A stretch of DNA of 24,638 nucleotides from a virus: positions 1 to 24,638 of IMG/VR virus record IMGVR_UViG_3300005253_000231. One strand, given 5' to 3'. The notes beneath the pieces were generated by a model. The model searched no databases and was not told where the DNA came from. It was given only the letters and a program-made list of their open reading frames with translations. The position numbers and the translations under genes are program-made. Positions 7,959 to 15,508 of the stretch are shown here, in pieces. Each line of letters begins with the position of its first letter. Position 1 is the first letter of the stretch.

Positions 7959-9569
7959 TTATCCCTCCCCGACTGTGAACGCGATTTGAATAGTAGCAAT
8001 CACGTTCCTGATCTGCGTCACGATTGGCACCCTCATGAAGATGATGACCGCACCGGTAAGCAAATTAAGGTCAACTGTCTTATTGTCCTTGAAGAAGTTC
8101 AATGGACCTTCACCAGCCTGTGTCAAAGCAAACGACCTGCCAGAAAGATCACTATACAACTTGTCCATGAACGCACTGATACTTTCAGCGTTTTCTTGCT
8201 CACGGTCACGAACCAAGATACCCTCAGTCAAACGAGACTGGGCGTATCTATCACGAACGTTGTTGACCATGTACTCACGAACTTGACTCGAAGTGTCAAT
8301 GTAATTCAGAAAACCCCAAGTCGGATCAGGATTACCAGCCGAATCATTCTTGTACGTTGTCCGAACAGCACCAAGAATCGTTGCGTTACCAACGACATTC
8401 TCGCCGATGATAGAACCGCCAAGAGCCTCAAGCGCTTTAATGTTCGCACGTGTGAATCCGAGACCGTCGAACGAAAGCTCACTATCGATCGGCGTGTTGT
8501 GGTATGGAAGTGAAGCTGATCCAGGCCCACCACGCTGATCCAATGCAGCATTCGCAACAACGATATCGGAGATATTGTGATCGGCAGTAAAGCGCCGAGC
8601 ACGAACCCCACAGAATCGAGCAGTCAGCTCATAACTCGTAGCGAATCGTGTCACGATTCCGCCACGACCTCCCCCGCCGTTTTCTTGCTGAAGGAACGTA
8701 ACGAGTGACTTAGAGTTCAACAGCGCGAGCTTGGTGCTGTGACCTGCAACGACGTCGACCATTGTGCAGATCGCCACACCGTCAAGCACTTCAGCCTCAG
8801 CGTTGAACCGAGCATCAAGGAAATCAGCAGGTTCACTGATGTCGTCAATGTCTGCAGCTCCAGACTCATCGAATGGCCACGCTATCGTGTTGTACCTGAT
8901 GTTCGTGACGTTGTCAAACACGTCAGTAAGATCAGGATTAACAGCACCGGCGACACCGTCAACAAACGAGGTCAACGTGATCCCAGGACAATTGCTAACG
9001 TCGAGCATGAACCCAACGTCAATATCCTGACCCTTGTGAACACACGTCCATGTCATTACAGCGGTGGGAGCTGCAAGGATATACGGACTCGTGAGATCTT
9101 CAAGATCCCATGCAGTCTTAATCAGCCCGGCGGCGTCTGCGGCTGCGGTCGCATCAGGGATAGCAACCGTCACCTTACGATCCAATGAAGAGATCGTAAC
9201 GTCGATCGTCCCGGCAGCAGTTGAACTCCCAGCGATAGTCGCAACAATCGTTCCAGCAGTTCCGGCAACAGCTTCAAGGATTGGCTTGACATCGAACTTC
9301 GTCACGTGTTCTTCTGGGAACCCGCTCTTCGAGTTTGACTTCTTGAATTCCCGAACCATGTTCGCGAGTTGAGAGCGTGGACCGAAATCCGTGTTCTCTA
9401 CGCCAGCATAATTCTGGAAAACCATTTTGTCCGTATGGACCTTTACACTATCGTATGTCGCCGCATCGACTAGCCCAGTAATCAGCACCTTATGATCAGC
9501 ATTAGGAACAACTGTATCAGCAGAAACTAGGGTGAAATCGGCGGTAGGCTCTCGAACTACCTGACCCAT
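7959..9569 (-). CDS. Contractile tail sheath protein (Mu gpL-like)
   Basis: This is the subunit of the contractile sheath around the tail tube. The 536-residue length suits the Mu/P2 class. The C-terminal third carries the conserved sheath core: NPDPTWGFLNYIDTSS, then VREYMVNNVRDRYAQSRLTEG, FMDKLYSDLSGR and the final beta hairpin (VDLNLLTGAVIIFMRVPIVT and QIRNVIATIQIAFTVG) that exchanges strands with neighbouring subunits. The middle (DVFDNVTNIRYNTIAWPFDE, then DARFNAEAEVLDGVAICTM) matches the domain in which Mu-like sheaths read NTIA-P. A glycine-rich loop (QENGGGGRGGIV) interrupts it. It starts in TAATG overlap with the small upstream gene and is followed after three bases by the tube gene. 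Confidence 0.93.
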   Translation of the reverse strand: MGQVVREPTADFTLVSADTVVPNADHKVLITGLVDAATYDSVKVHTDKMVFQNYAGVENTDFGPRSQLANMVREFKKSNSKSGFPEEHVTKFDVKPILEAVAGTAGTIVATIAGSSTAAGTIDVTISSLDRKVTVAIPDATAAADAAGLIKTAWDLEDLTSPYILAAPTAVMTWTCVHKGQDIDVGFMLDVSNCPGITLTSFVDGVAGAVNPDLTDVFDNVTNIRYNTIAWPFDESGAADIDDISEPADFLDARFNAEAEVLDGVAICTMVDVVAGHSTKLALLNSKSLVTFLQQENGGGGRGGIVTRFATSYELTARFCGVRARRFTADHNISDIVVANAALDQRGGPGSASLPYHNTPIDSELSFDGLGFTRANIKALEALGGSIIGENVVGNATILGAVRTTYKNDSAGNPDPTWGFLNYIDTSSQVREYMVNNVRDRYAQSRLTEGILVRDREQENAESISAFMDKLYSDLSGRSFALTQAGEGPLNFFKDNKTVDLNLLTGAVIIFMRVPIVTQIRNVIATIQIAFTVGEG

Positions 9570-9808
9570 TATTCACTTTCCTCCAGCTCGGGAGTGGCTT
9601 CCATTACTTCTTCCGTAGGCTCAACTTCCGGAGCCCCAAGGAATCCGTCTCGGACCCGTTCCCTGTTCGCATACTCAAGGGGGATGCCCGTCCGACTGCA
9701 CCATAGAGTCAGTACTTCACCTTGTGAATGAATAATTTTGTTTGAGTTACTGGGATCCCGGATGTCCGCGAGCACAGTGAACTCAAGCTCTTGTGCGTCC
9801 TTTCTCAT
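9569..9808 (-). CDS. Small protein preceding the tail sheath (Mu gp38 position)
   Basis: This is about 79 residues from ATG 9808, chosen because GGAG lies 5 bases upstream. A TTG at 9823 directly after the previous stop would add five residues. The sequence has VLADIRDPSNSNKIIHSQGE, an RDP-x...G pattern reminiscent of the small DUF2635-type protein that sits before the sheath in Mu, then WCSRTGIPLEYANRERVRDG and an acidic C-terminus rich in glutamate (EVEPTEEVMEATPELEESE). The stop forms TAATG with the sheath start, so expression is coupled to the sheath. The function is unknown. A role in sheath assembly is inferred only from position. Confidence 0.72.
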   Translation of the reverse strand: MRKDAQELEFTVLADIRDPSNSNKIIHSQGEVLTLWCSRTGIPLEYANRERVRDGFLGAPEVEPTEEVMEATPELEESE

Positions 9809-9823
9809 TTCATCTCCATCCAA

Positions 9824-10921
9824 TCATTGCGGAACGATTATTTGAACGTTCGCAGTTTGCATTGTTTCTACTTCAGTCCCATCCTTGATCGCTAGTTCTA
9901 GCGAGAATTGCTTGAATGCAACATCCGGTGATTGCCTGACCGTATCTCGGTCAGAAAGATCGCATGTTTGTTGGAACGAGAATGCATGAACATAAATCGC
10001 TCCATCAAAATGTGCCCTGCCATGATTCATAAAATGAACATGACCCTGCTCTCCAACACCGAATTGAGAATCGAATCGGTGCATGAGAATAGACTTACAG
10101 ATGCCTTGAAACATTGTCTCGCAATCGTCACGAGCCTGCCTAGCGAGTGCATCGCCTGAAACGTTTTTCATAACATACAGAGTAAACGGCTGGATTGTAA
10201 TTTGGCGAAAGAACTCGCCTGCGCTTGAGTCTTGAATTGAATCAGTTCTAAGATTTCGATCCTTGGAAGCGAATACATCTTCAAGAAAGCAAAACATCCA
10301 CCAATCAACTTGCTTGTCGTTCTTGTATCCCTTTATGAATCCTTCAAGGTCAACACCACCACCAATGCGAGGGCGGGCACGGATTTGTGATTCTGAGTCA
10401 AAGAACGGCTGTCCGGTAGTAGAGCGACCGTCATTGACTGCGAAAGAAGTATCAGAAGTAGTTCTTGAAACTTCATACGTATTGTTGTAATCAGAACCTA
10501 CCCCACCAGCATTTAGCAGAACACTCCCGCCACCAGAGTCTGAGGGTATTGAGTCAGACATCAATACAGTGATAGTGTTCTTGTCTTGAATATTCAATAC
10601 TGTAAACTCACCATTGAACTCAAAGTTCGCTGAACCAAGGACCGTGACCTTTGGCGATATCGGCTTTGTTAAATCATGATCAATCGAAGTAACGACCGTG
10701 CCTACTGTGTCTATTCTCGTGAACGATGATATTGGGATTCGTGATTGCGTCTCGACGATGGTGACCACCTTCCCGTCGGAAAGATTGTGTGGTCTGTCCA
10801 GTTCTATTTCAAATTCATCTCCCAACCGTTTCATTACACGAATGGAATATGTATCCGTAAAAAACTCAGAGTTGTGTGGCAGATAAACTGCGAGCTGAAT
10901 AATGAGATCTTCGAGAGTCAT
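9824..10921 (-). CDS. Probable tail terminator (Mu gp37 position) with inserted beta modules
   Basis: Position is the main evidence: directly after the gp10-like gene and before the small gp38-position gene and the sheath, where Mu has its tail-terminator. It starts LEDLIIQLAVYLP, similar to terminators, but at 365 residues is about twice the usual length. The excess seems to be beta modules: EFEIELDRPHNLSDGKVVTI (about 36-55) and a second, HDLTKPISPKVTVLG with NGEFTVLNIQDKNTITV (about 82-119). The C-terminal half (WWMFCFLEDVFA, ALARQARDDCETMFQGICKS, then VHAFSFQQTCDLSD and VAFKQFSLELAIKDG) is mixed alpha/beta as expected for a tail-end ring. It could also be a neck or collar protein. No family motif is decisive. 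Confidence 0.72.
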   Translation of the reverse strand: MTLEDLIIQLAVYLPHNSEFFTDTYSIRVMKRLGDEFEIELDRPHNLSDGKVVTIVETQSRIPISSFTRIDTVGTVVTSIDHDLTKPISPKVTVLGSANFEFNGEFTVLNIQDKNTITVLMSDSIPSDSGGGSVLLNAGGVGSDYNNTYEVSRTTSDTSFAVNDGRSTTGQPFFDSESQIRARPRIGGGVDLEGFIKGYKNDKQVDWWMFCFLEDVFASKDRNLRTDSIQDSSAGEFFRQITIQPFTLYVMKNVSGDALARQARDDCETMFQGICKSILMHRFDSQFGVGEQGHVHFMNHGRAHFDGAIYVHAFSFQQTCDLSDRDTVRQSPDVAFKQFSLELAIKDGTEVETMQTANVQIIVPQ

Positions 10922-11382
10922 AGACCTTCATCCCTGAGCGCATCATCAAAATGCGATTGCGCTTTTGAACCGATTGAATCTACTGCATTTCCCAGCGTAG
11001 GGCGAGGAGCCATCTGACCACCTGGAGTCCCAAACTCAAGATCATCAACGTAATCCGGTGCAGCGTTACGCGCGCTCACTGAAACTCCGTACCCGAAATC
11101 TGCACCTTTAGAGCCATGAACTTTCCAACTCAATGAACGACGAGCCTTCCCTGTGAGGTCTGCGTGCGTTTCTCCTGGGGCAGAAGACTTATGTACTCTG
11201 CCTTTGAACCTATATAGACGACCGGACTTAGAACCATATAGAATCTCACGGTCAGTCGACCGCTTAAGATCCTGCATCAATGAGAACCACATCTGACGAA
11301 CTGCACGAGTAGACTTCGCACCAATAAGGTTAATCCCCTTCATGATGGTTTCGTTCGGGCTCTCTTTAACTTCAAACATCAT
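10918..11382 (-). CDS. Tail-completion/neck protein, HK97 gp10-like
   Basis: This small protein of the HK97 gp10-like family acts at the head-tail junction. The 154 residues begin with a helical region (NETIMKGINLIGAKSTRAVRQMW as two helices), a basic middle (YRFKGRVHKSSAPGETH) and then the diagnostic order: DLTGKARRSLSWKVHG, a VSVSARNAAPDYVDDLEFGT segment (about 100-119) and the family motif MAPRPTLGNAV (about 124-134), ending in a helix. The LEFGT and M-x-PRP-x-L motifs make the assignment secure. The start is one of two adjacent ATGs (11382 or 11379) overlapping the stop of the head-closure gene. The stop overlaps the start of the next gene by four bases. Confidence 0.88.
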   Translation of the reverse strand: MMFEVKESPNETIMKGINLIGAKSTRAVRQMWFSLMQDLKRSTDREILYGSKSGRLYRFKGRVHKSSAPGETHADLTGKARRSLSWKVHGSKGADFGYGVSVSARNAAPDYVDDLEFGTPGGQMAPRPTLGNAVDSIGSKAQSHFDDALRDEGL

Positions 11383-11768
11383 ATTCTTGCAGCCACGTTC
11401 TCTCTACTTCCACGCTTTGAACACACAAGCTTGAGGAACTCATTCTCTTCGTCAAGGTCTTCGGTATCAAGTATGTCAAGCAATGTTCCGTCACCAAGCT
11501 CAACCCACATCGTAGTGTTCACTGCGGATTCATAACGAATGTATACGGTATGAGTAATTGGAATATCACTTGTCACACCACCAAACATCTCAGTGCCAGA
11601 CCTTGAAACGACCTTCGCCCAGACATCAATATGATCAGAAAACGCTTCGTCAATATCAACATCACCAAATGAAGGCTCTGCAAGCTCACGATATCGAAGA
11701 CTAACGATCGTCTTCAAATCACCAATTGAAACTTTCCTTCTAGGGGAGTTGATCCTATTTCTAGACAT
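11379..11768 (-). CDS. Head-tail joining (head-closure) protein
   Basis: This is a head-closure protein of the phage head-tail joining family, which plugs the connector after packaging and provides the tail docking surface. The ~129 residues match the family pattern: IGDLKTIVSLRYRELAEPSF, HIDVWAKVVSRSGTEMFGG, THTVYIRYES, a short turn with LGDGTLLDILDTEDLDEENE, and EFLKLVCSKRGS near the end. I start at ATG 11768. A TTG one codon upstream (11771) is the alternative, and either start overlaps the previous stop by a few bases. The stop overlaps the next gene's ATG. Placement between adaptor and gp10-like genes is exactly where this protein is expected. Confidence 0.85.
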   Translation of the reverse strand: MSRNRINSPRRKVSIGDLKTIVSLRYRELAEPSFGDVDIDEAFSDHIDVWAKVVSRSGTEMFGGVTSDIPITHTVYIRYESAVNTTMWVELGDGTLLDILDTEDLDEENEFLKLVCSKRGSRENVAARI

Positions 11769-12309
11769 CAATGCAATTGTCCACGACTATGCCGCATAGT
11801 GAATCAGTGATATGAATGGCACCGAAAATAAATATCTTTCTTATCTCAATCTCTTTCCCGACCTTTAGCCCTGGATGATTCCAAGCAAGTATTCCAAGGA
11901 ACCCATACCTGGCACTACCAATCTTTGCTTCTCCGAACTCAAGCATATTGATTGAATTGCCGAGCCGAGTACGAACCCGCCTATCAATTCCGCATGTCGC
12001 AGTGATCGCGTTCGTTATCCCAACAGTGTTCGCAGTGGTGTCAATTGCGGTTATCGCTCCCCCGTCATGCATGATTGAATCGTCTTGCTCAATCTCACAT
12101 ATCTCACCGATAGTAAACTTCCCTGCGTCAGCAACACTCAAAGTTACGCCAGAAGAAACAACTGCTATCAACACAGATTCTTCGTTGGTGCTGTAGACCT
12201 TGAAACTACAGGTAGCTCCATCGTTGGTGAAGTCAATCGCGTTGTCCGTAAGGCGATCAACAGGTTTCTCCCATACGATGTTGCGACTTTTATTTATTGG
12301 AAATCCCAT
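11761..12309 (-). CDS. Unknown protein in the head-tail completion block
   Basis: This 182-residue protein, unrecognised as a whole, starts in a TAATG overlap with the stop of the Ig/repeat gene and has a good GAGGGA ribosome-binding site 5 bases upstream. The middle (about 45-105) looks like a beta module, VLIAVVSSGVTLSVADAGKF, then IGEICEIEQDD and ITAIDTTANTVGIT, a style common in small inserted domains of phage tail proteins. The C-terminal part (INMLEFGEAKIGSARYGFLG and HPGLKVGKEIEIRKIF) is also beta-rich. It lies between the connector/appendage genes and the head-tail joining protein, so a neck or collar role is plausible but unproven. Confidence 0.75.
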   Translation of the reverse strand: MGFPINKSRNIVWEKPVDRLTDNAIDFTNDGATCSFKVYSTNEESVLIAVVSSGVTLSVADAGKFTIGEICEIEQDDSIMHDGGAITAIDTTANTVGITNAITATCGIDRRVRTRLGNSINMLEFGEAKIGSARYGFLGILAWNHPGLKVGKEIEIRKIFIFGAIHITDSLCGIVVDNCIDV

Positions 12310-13619
12310 TAGCTTCCCTCACGCGAAAATGATTTCATGTCACCGCCTGTTGAATCCTCAATGTAGAATCTCCCTTCAACGGATAACTCTTCTTTAAGAG
12401 CTCCATCAATTGGACTCATTGAAGATAACTCACCCTCTACAGAATCAGAACTTGAAAGGCTCCCAGATACTGAAACATCTTCTGTGAGATTTCCTTCAAC
12501 TGAATCAGAAACTCTCAGCTTGCCTTCTATCGAATCAGCTGAGGAGAACTTCCCAGTAACTGACTCCTCACTATCCAAATCTCCCTCGACTGAATCAGAA
12601 GCAAATAGTCTCCCTTCCACAGCCTCGTGTTCTGAAAGGTGTCCATGAACTGCTTCCTCTGAGAACAAGTCACCATGAATGTCATGTGGGTCTCTCAGCG
12701 CAGGAATAAAACGGACATTGATTACATACGATTGAGTAGCAGAACCACCATGTTCGTCTGTAACTCTTACGGTTACTGCATGTTCTCCGAATTGTAATTC
12801 CGTTGGTGTCCAAGTGATTACGCCTGTCGCTTCAACAATGGTCATTCCAGCCGGGGCTACATCTAAGAAGAACCCAGTAATCTCTGACTCTATATCATCT
12901 GCAGTCGCATTGTAGACATACAGGACAAAAGTTTCACCTATCGTGATTGGAGTGCTCGTGAAAAATGGATCTGTAAACGCATCGACGTTGTACAAAAGTT
13001 CTGGAATAATAGTAAAGAAAAAAGTTTCTTTTGATGCGAATGCACGCTCTCGACCAGCGACTTCATCAAGGTATACTACAACCACATAGCATAGCGGAGA
13101 CTCTGCGTGTGCCGCCATATACGCTTTCGTTCCTGACAAAAGCCCAACCATCAATTGACCAAAGAAACCTTCGCCGTCGTATGGTTCAAAATGTCCTTGA
13201 TCAGCGTATGCTGGCATCGCTGCTGTTCCTAACCATGCGTCCCCGAAAAGAACCCCGTTGATAATGTTGTGCGAATCATCAGTGGGTCGCGGGTAATCAG
13301 GCCAGGTCGGATAATTAGCAAGTGAGAACGCACCAATCGAATCCCATAGTCCGTCAGGAACCAAAAGTCCTACCGCCATTGTCCATGTTTGATTCCATAC
13401 CCCAATATCAGCGTTAGTTCTAATCTTGAGTTTGATCCCGTTGAAAATACCAGCAGGGACAGCCCCTGGAGTAAATTTCAGATAGGCGAATTGGACAAAA
13501 TCGAGTTTAAACTGCCTACCTACCTCAAGCCGAACAGATTCCGGAACAGGAACACCGGTAGTAGTTCCAGCACTAGAATCATCTATGCCGAGAAGAGCTC
13601 TATGTATGAATATCGACAA
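12309..13619 (-). CDS. Virion surface protein candidate: unique N-domain, Ig-like domain and eleven decapeptide repeats
   Basis: The 436-residue protein has three regions. Residues 1-205 form an aromatic-rich domain I do not recognise (VWNQTWTMAVGLLVPDGLW..., DYPRPTDD...). Residues about 215-302 are an Ig-like domain of the bacterial putative-Ig type, with PAGMTIVEATGVITWTPTE and HAVTVRVTDEHGGSATQSY as signature strands. Residues 315-424 are eleven consecutive units of exactly ten residues, consensus [E/T/S/D/H]-G-x-[L/F]-x4-[S/A]-[V/I], with a twelfth degraded unit. Ig-like domains on phage heads and tails often bind host surface sugars, and the repeat block may form a stalk. The start is TTG 13619, with AAAGG about 9 bases upstream and no ATG nearby. 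It lies among head-tail connection genes, suggesting a neck or capsid appendage (inference). Confidence 0.82.
   Translation of the reverse strand: MSIFIHRALLGIDDSSAGTTTGVPVPESVRLEVGRQFKLDFVQFAYLKFTPGAVPAGIFNGIKLKIRTNADIGVWNQTWTMAVGLLVPDGLWDSIGAFSLANYPTWPDYPRPTDDSHNIINGVLFGDAWLGTAAMPAYADQGHFEPYDGEGFFGQLMVGLLSGTKAYMAAHAESPLCYVVVVYLDEVAGRERAFASKETFFFTIIPELLYNVDAFTDPFFTSTPITIGETFVLYVYNATADDIESEITGFFLDVAPAGMTIVEATGVITWTPTELQFGEHAVTVRVTDEHGGSATQSYVINVRFIPALRDPHDIHGDLFSEEAVHGHLSEHEAVEGRLFASDSVEGDLDSEESVTGKFSSADSIEGKLRVSDSVEGNLTEDVSVSGSLSSSDSVEGELSSMSPIDGALKEELSVEGRFYIEDSTGGDMKSFSREGS
12348..12677 (-). repeat. Coding tandem repeat, 11 units of 30 bases
   Basis: Codons 315-424 of the Ig/repeat protein form eleven in-frame 30-base units with no insertion or deletion, for example EGRLFASDSV, EGDLDSEESV, EGKLRVSDSV and SGSLSSSDSV. 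DNA copies are diverged at most positions, with recurring GATTCAGTTGAAGG-like cores at the unit boundary, so the period is held at protein level. Such constant-length units fit a repetitive beta structure. Confidence 0.85.
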
Positions 13620-14145
13620 CTCGTGAAACCTTTACTGGAACACCATGTTTATTCTTTTCAATTTTATGCGAACTCATTTCTTCGAATAAATCTTCAAGAT
13701 GCTCTCGATCATTTGCCTTCCATCTATGCTCTTCGGTATCCGGAAAATTCCATTGAGCCAACTCAATCTTATCACCGTTTAGCAGCACAATTTCATTCTC
13801 AATGAAGTGATTCATCATTCTGCCCCAGAGCCTTTGCTTTCTAGTTTCACCCCATGGAGCAAACCCCGGCATCGGCATAGCGATGAATCTATCTTTGACT
13901 TTCTGTAGCTCGTATATTGAAAAGATACCTTGAACCCTACCTTCATGATATACGACATAGGTTATAACATCGCTCCCGCTAGAGCGATGACACATAGTCA
14001 CTCCAGGTCGTTTATCTGCAATCTCCTTCAGAAGGAACTCTTGCATTCGAAAAATCGCTAGTCTCCGGTCTTCAGTGGGCGCTCTTGATATGTCAACGAG
14101 GCGACACTTCATCTCAGGAATGTCGAAAGCTGCTCCGCTAGACAC
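13600..14145 (-). CDS. Unknown protein, possibly GNAT-acetyltransferase-like, in the head-completion block
   Basis: I start this gene at GTG 14145, which has AGGA 6 bases upstream and overlaps the connector stop by 8 bases. An ATG further upstream (14232) would overlap the connector by 95 bases and has no ribosome-binding site, and ATG 14112 also lacks one. The product is about 181 residues. Visible order: a helix QEFLLKEIADKRPG, two strands around VITYVVYHEGRVQGIFSIYE, a proline/glycine-rich stretch MPMPGFAPWGETRKQRLWG followed by a helix MMNHFIENEI, then IELAQWNFPDTEEH and a charged helix, with a last strand VPVKVSRVVDI. This strand-helix order is reminiscent of GNAT acyltransferases, but I see no convincing acetyl-CoA loop, so the function is unknown. 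Confidence 0.7.
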   Translation of the reverse strand: MSSGAAFDIPEMKCRLVDISRAPTEDRRLAIFRMQEFLLKEIADKRPGVTMCHRSSGSDVITYVVYHEGRVQGIFSIYELQKVKDRFIAMPMPGFAPWGETRKQRLWGRMMNHFIENEIVLLNGDKIELAQWNFPDTEEHRWKANDREHLEDLFEEMSSHKIEKNKHGVPVKVSRVVDIHT

Positions 14146-14695
14146 GAGAAATCCTAAATTGATCGTAATGAATTGAAGCTCCAGAATCTTTGATGTCGTT
14201 CTTTCCAGGCTGGAAGTCCCCACGATTCTCATACAAGAATGCGATGTGCTTCAGCAACCCCAATTTCATTCCTCCAATGTACCTTTTCCCTGGATCAGTC
14301 GTAAACGTCGCCACAATCGCTCCGTTCCTGACATCGGTATCAGTAGGCCATTCCTGTGATTCCTTCAGGCGTACTTCTGACCATTGATGACCACGATTGA
14401 AATACCAAATTGATGTTGCTACGGCGACTGCTGAATCGTCGACAAGGTGTGTGATTGAAGTAACTGTGACAATCGGGGAACGATACAAGCATTGAAGTTC
14501 CACAAACTCGTCAACAGTTACTTTCCATGTACCGACGCTGAAGTCACGACTGGTGTATTTCTCACCAGCCGTGACAGCAGCTTTTAGATAGATCGCGAGC
14601 AACTCATTCTCAGCTCCAGAACGAACCTTCAGATGCTGCTTCACAACAGCAATATCGATCGGTGGATCACCCTCAGAGGTTCGTTCATAGAACAT
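14138..14695 (-). CDS. Head-tail connector (adaptor), HK97 gp6-like
   Basis: This adaptor protein binds beneath the portal as a ring and receives the head-closure proteins. The 185 residues show the family pattern: an early helix LKVRSGAENELLAIYLKAA (about 22-40), A-G-E-K-Y-T-S-R-D-F ending the helical pair, a beta section with YRSPIVTVTSITHL (about 72-85), VRNGAIVATFTTD, and a final helix LGLLKHIAFLYENRGD. It starts in a TAATG overlap with the preceding small gene, and its stop lies within the first codons of the next gene. Its position (after capsid, before closure proteins) agrees with the HK97-like plan. Length is slightly above the ~110-residue HK97 gp6, typical of related adaptors of 170-200 residues. 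Confidence 0.82.
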   Translation of the reverse strand: MFYERTSEGDPPIDIAVVKQHLKVRSGAENELLAIYLKAAVTAGEKYTSRDFSVGTWKVTVDEFVELQCLYRSPIVTVTSITHLVDDSAVAVATSIWYFNRGHQWSEVRLKESQEWPTDTDVRNGAIVATFTTDPGKRYIGGMKLGLLKHIAFLYENRGDFQPGKNDIKDSGASIHYDQFRISRV

Positions 14696-14982
14696 TACTT
14701 ATTGCCCCATCCGTTCTGATGCTTGCCTTCGCTCACCTTCTTATCGTCAGCGTTGTCATCAGAATTCGTTTCCGAGTTACTTTTTGATTCACGTTCTTTC
14801 AGCACCTGTTCTTCGCCGTCAGTCACATCTGAAGCCGCCCCCTTACGAAGCAATTCTTTCCCTACTTCTTCAGGGACGTTCATGATTGTTGATTCCTCAA
14901 CGTCTTGATTCGTCGCAATAAAATGCGGACATGCCACATTCGGGTTCGCCTCTCGGAAAGGTCTCAGCGGTATAACCTTCAT
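14695..14982 (-). CDS. Small acidic protein of unknown function between decoration protein and connector
   Basis: This 95-residue protein has two parts. The first 50 residues (KVIPLRPFREANPNVACPHF..., then MNVPEEVGKELLRKGAAS) resemble short phage head-region proteins that begin with a beta strand and end with a helix carrying an L-x-x-G-A pattern. The remaining 45 residues form a low-complexity acidic and serine/asparagine-rich tail (ETNSDDNADDKK) ending in GWGNK, probably disordered. It has a clear AAGGAG ribosome-binding site and ends in a TAATG overlap with the connector gene, so it belongs to the head-completion block. I cannot assign a function. A small head-tail linker or a chaperone-like accessory factor are possibilities. 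Confidence 0.72.
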   Translation of the reverse strand: MKVIPLRPFREANPNVACPHFIATNQDVEESTIMNVPEEVGKELLRKGAASDVTDGEEQVLKERESKSNSETNSDDNADDKKVSEGKHQNGWGNK

Positions 14983-14996
14983 TTGGTCTCCTTAAA

Positions 14997-15063
14997 TGTC
15001 GGAAGTGTGACGCCCTAACGTGCGGAGCCCAATCACGGTCAAACGGACGCCACACAACCGACA
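14997..15063 (-). other. Intergenic 16-bp interrupted stem-loop after the decoration gene
   Basis: Two 18-base arms (15063-15046 and 15014-14997) fold in the transcript as six Watson-Crick pairs (TGTCGG/CCGACA), a symmetric TT/TT bubble, then ten pairs of which two are G-U (GTGTGGCGTC/GGCGTCACAC), closing a 31-base loop. The 3' arm ends 5 bases before AAGGAGACC, the ribosome-binding site of the next gene. There is no T-run, so it is not a textbook terminator. A two-part stem with a small internal loop resembles RNase III processing signals in phage operons. That role is inferred. Confidence 0.7.
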
Positions 15064-15070
15064 CAAACTA

Positions 15071-15484
15071 TCAGGTAGTCGGGACTCGTTTCGGGTTGCC
15101 GAGAACGATGACCGCACCAAAGATCATGGAAGTGAAACCGACCGTCTCAATCGAACTGAGGCGGATCCATTCCTTCTTACCGATGTATCCCATGCGCTTC
15201 GTTGCACCGTCGTCAGTTGCAGCGAGCAACCTGAGGTCCAGCTCGACACCAATCAAATCCGCATCTGCGACAGCAGAGAACGTATCGGGTGAGCCGCTAC
15301 CGTCGTCATCAGCTTCATCAAGCTGAAAGTCCGCAGTACCAGTTCCAAGAACACCTGCATTCACAATCACTACCGCTGATTCGAAACCCTTCGTACTGAT
15401 TTCTGAACCGACATTGATCGCTGCATATACAGCAGGCTCAATTGCAGTGAATTCTTTCACTTGCGTCGTCAGATCATATTCCAT
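15071..15484 (-). CDS. Probable head decoration/stabilisation protein
   Basis: This 137-residue, beta-rich protein directly follows the capsid gene. It resembles by pattern a small phage family often found next to HK97-fold capsids: a KGFESAVVIVNAG strand-turn (about 32-44), a Q-x-DEADDDGSG acidic loop (about 54-64), a VADADLIG segment (about 72-79), RMGYIGKKEWIRL (about 97-109) and a late VLGNPKR (about 127-133). The likely role is binding the outer capsid surface, but no experimental homologue can be cited from sequence alone. It has its own strong AGGAAGAGG ribosome-binding site and is bracketed by RNA stems on both sides, as expected for a gene needed in high copy number. It could instead be a head-tail or internal virion protein. 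Confidence 0.85.
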   Translation of the reverse strand: MEYDLTTQVKEFTAIEPAVYAAINVGSEISTKGFESAVVIVNAGVLGTGTADFQLDEADDDGSGSPDTFSAVADADLIGVELDLRLLAATDDGATKRMGYIGKKEWIRLSSIETVGFTSMIFGAVIVLGNPKRVPTT

Positions 15485-15508
15485 CTTACGATTACCTCTT
15501 CCTTTGAT

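Noticed and set aside
8739-9188. Plus-strand open frame of 149 codons inside the sheath gene
   Set aside because: It is antisense to a conserved sheath region, and its arginine/cysteine/histidine-rich composition is typical of shadow frames.
14112-14232. Upstream ATG (14232) or downstream ATG (14112) as starts for the acetyltransferase-like gene
   Set aside because: The first overlaps the connector by 95 bases with no Shine-Dalgarno, and the second also lacks one. GTG 14145 has AGGA at 6 bases.
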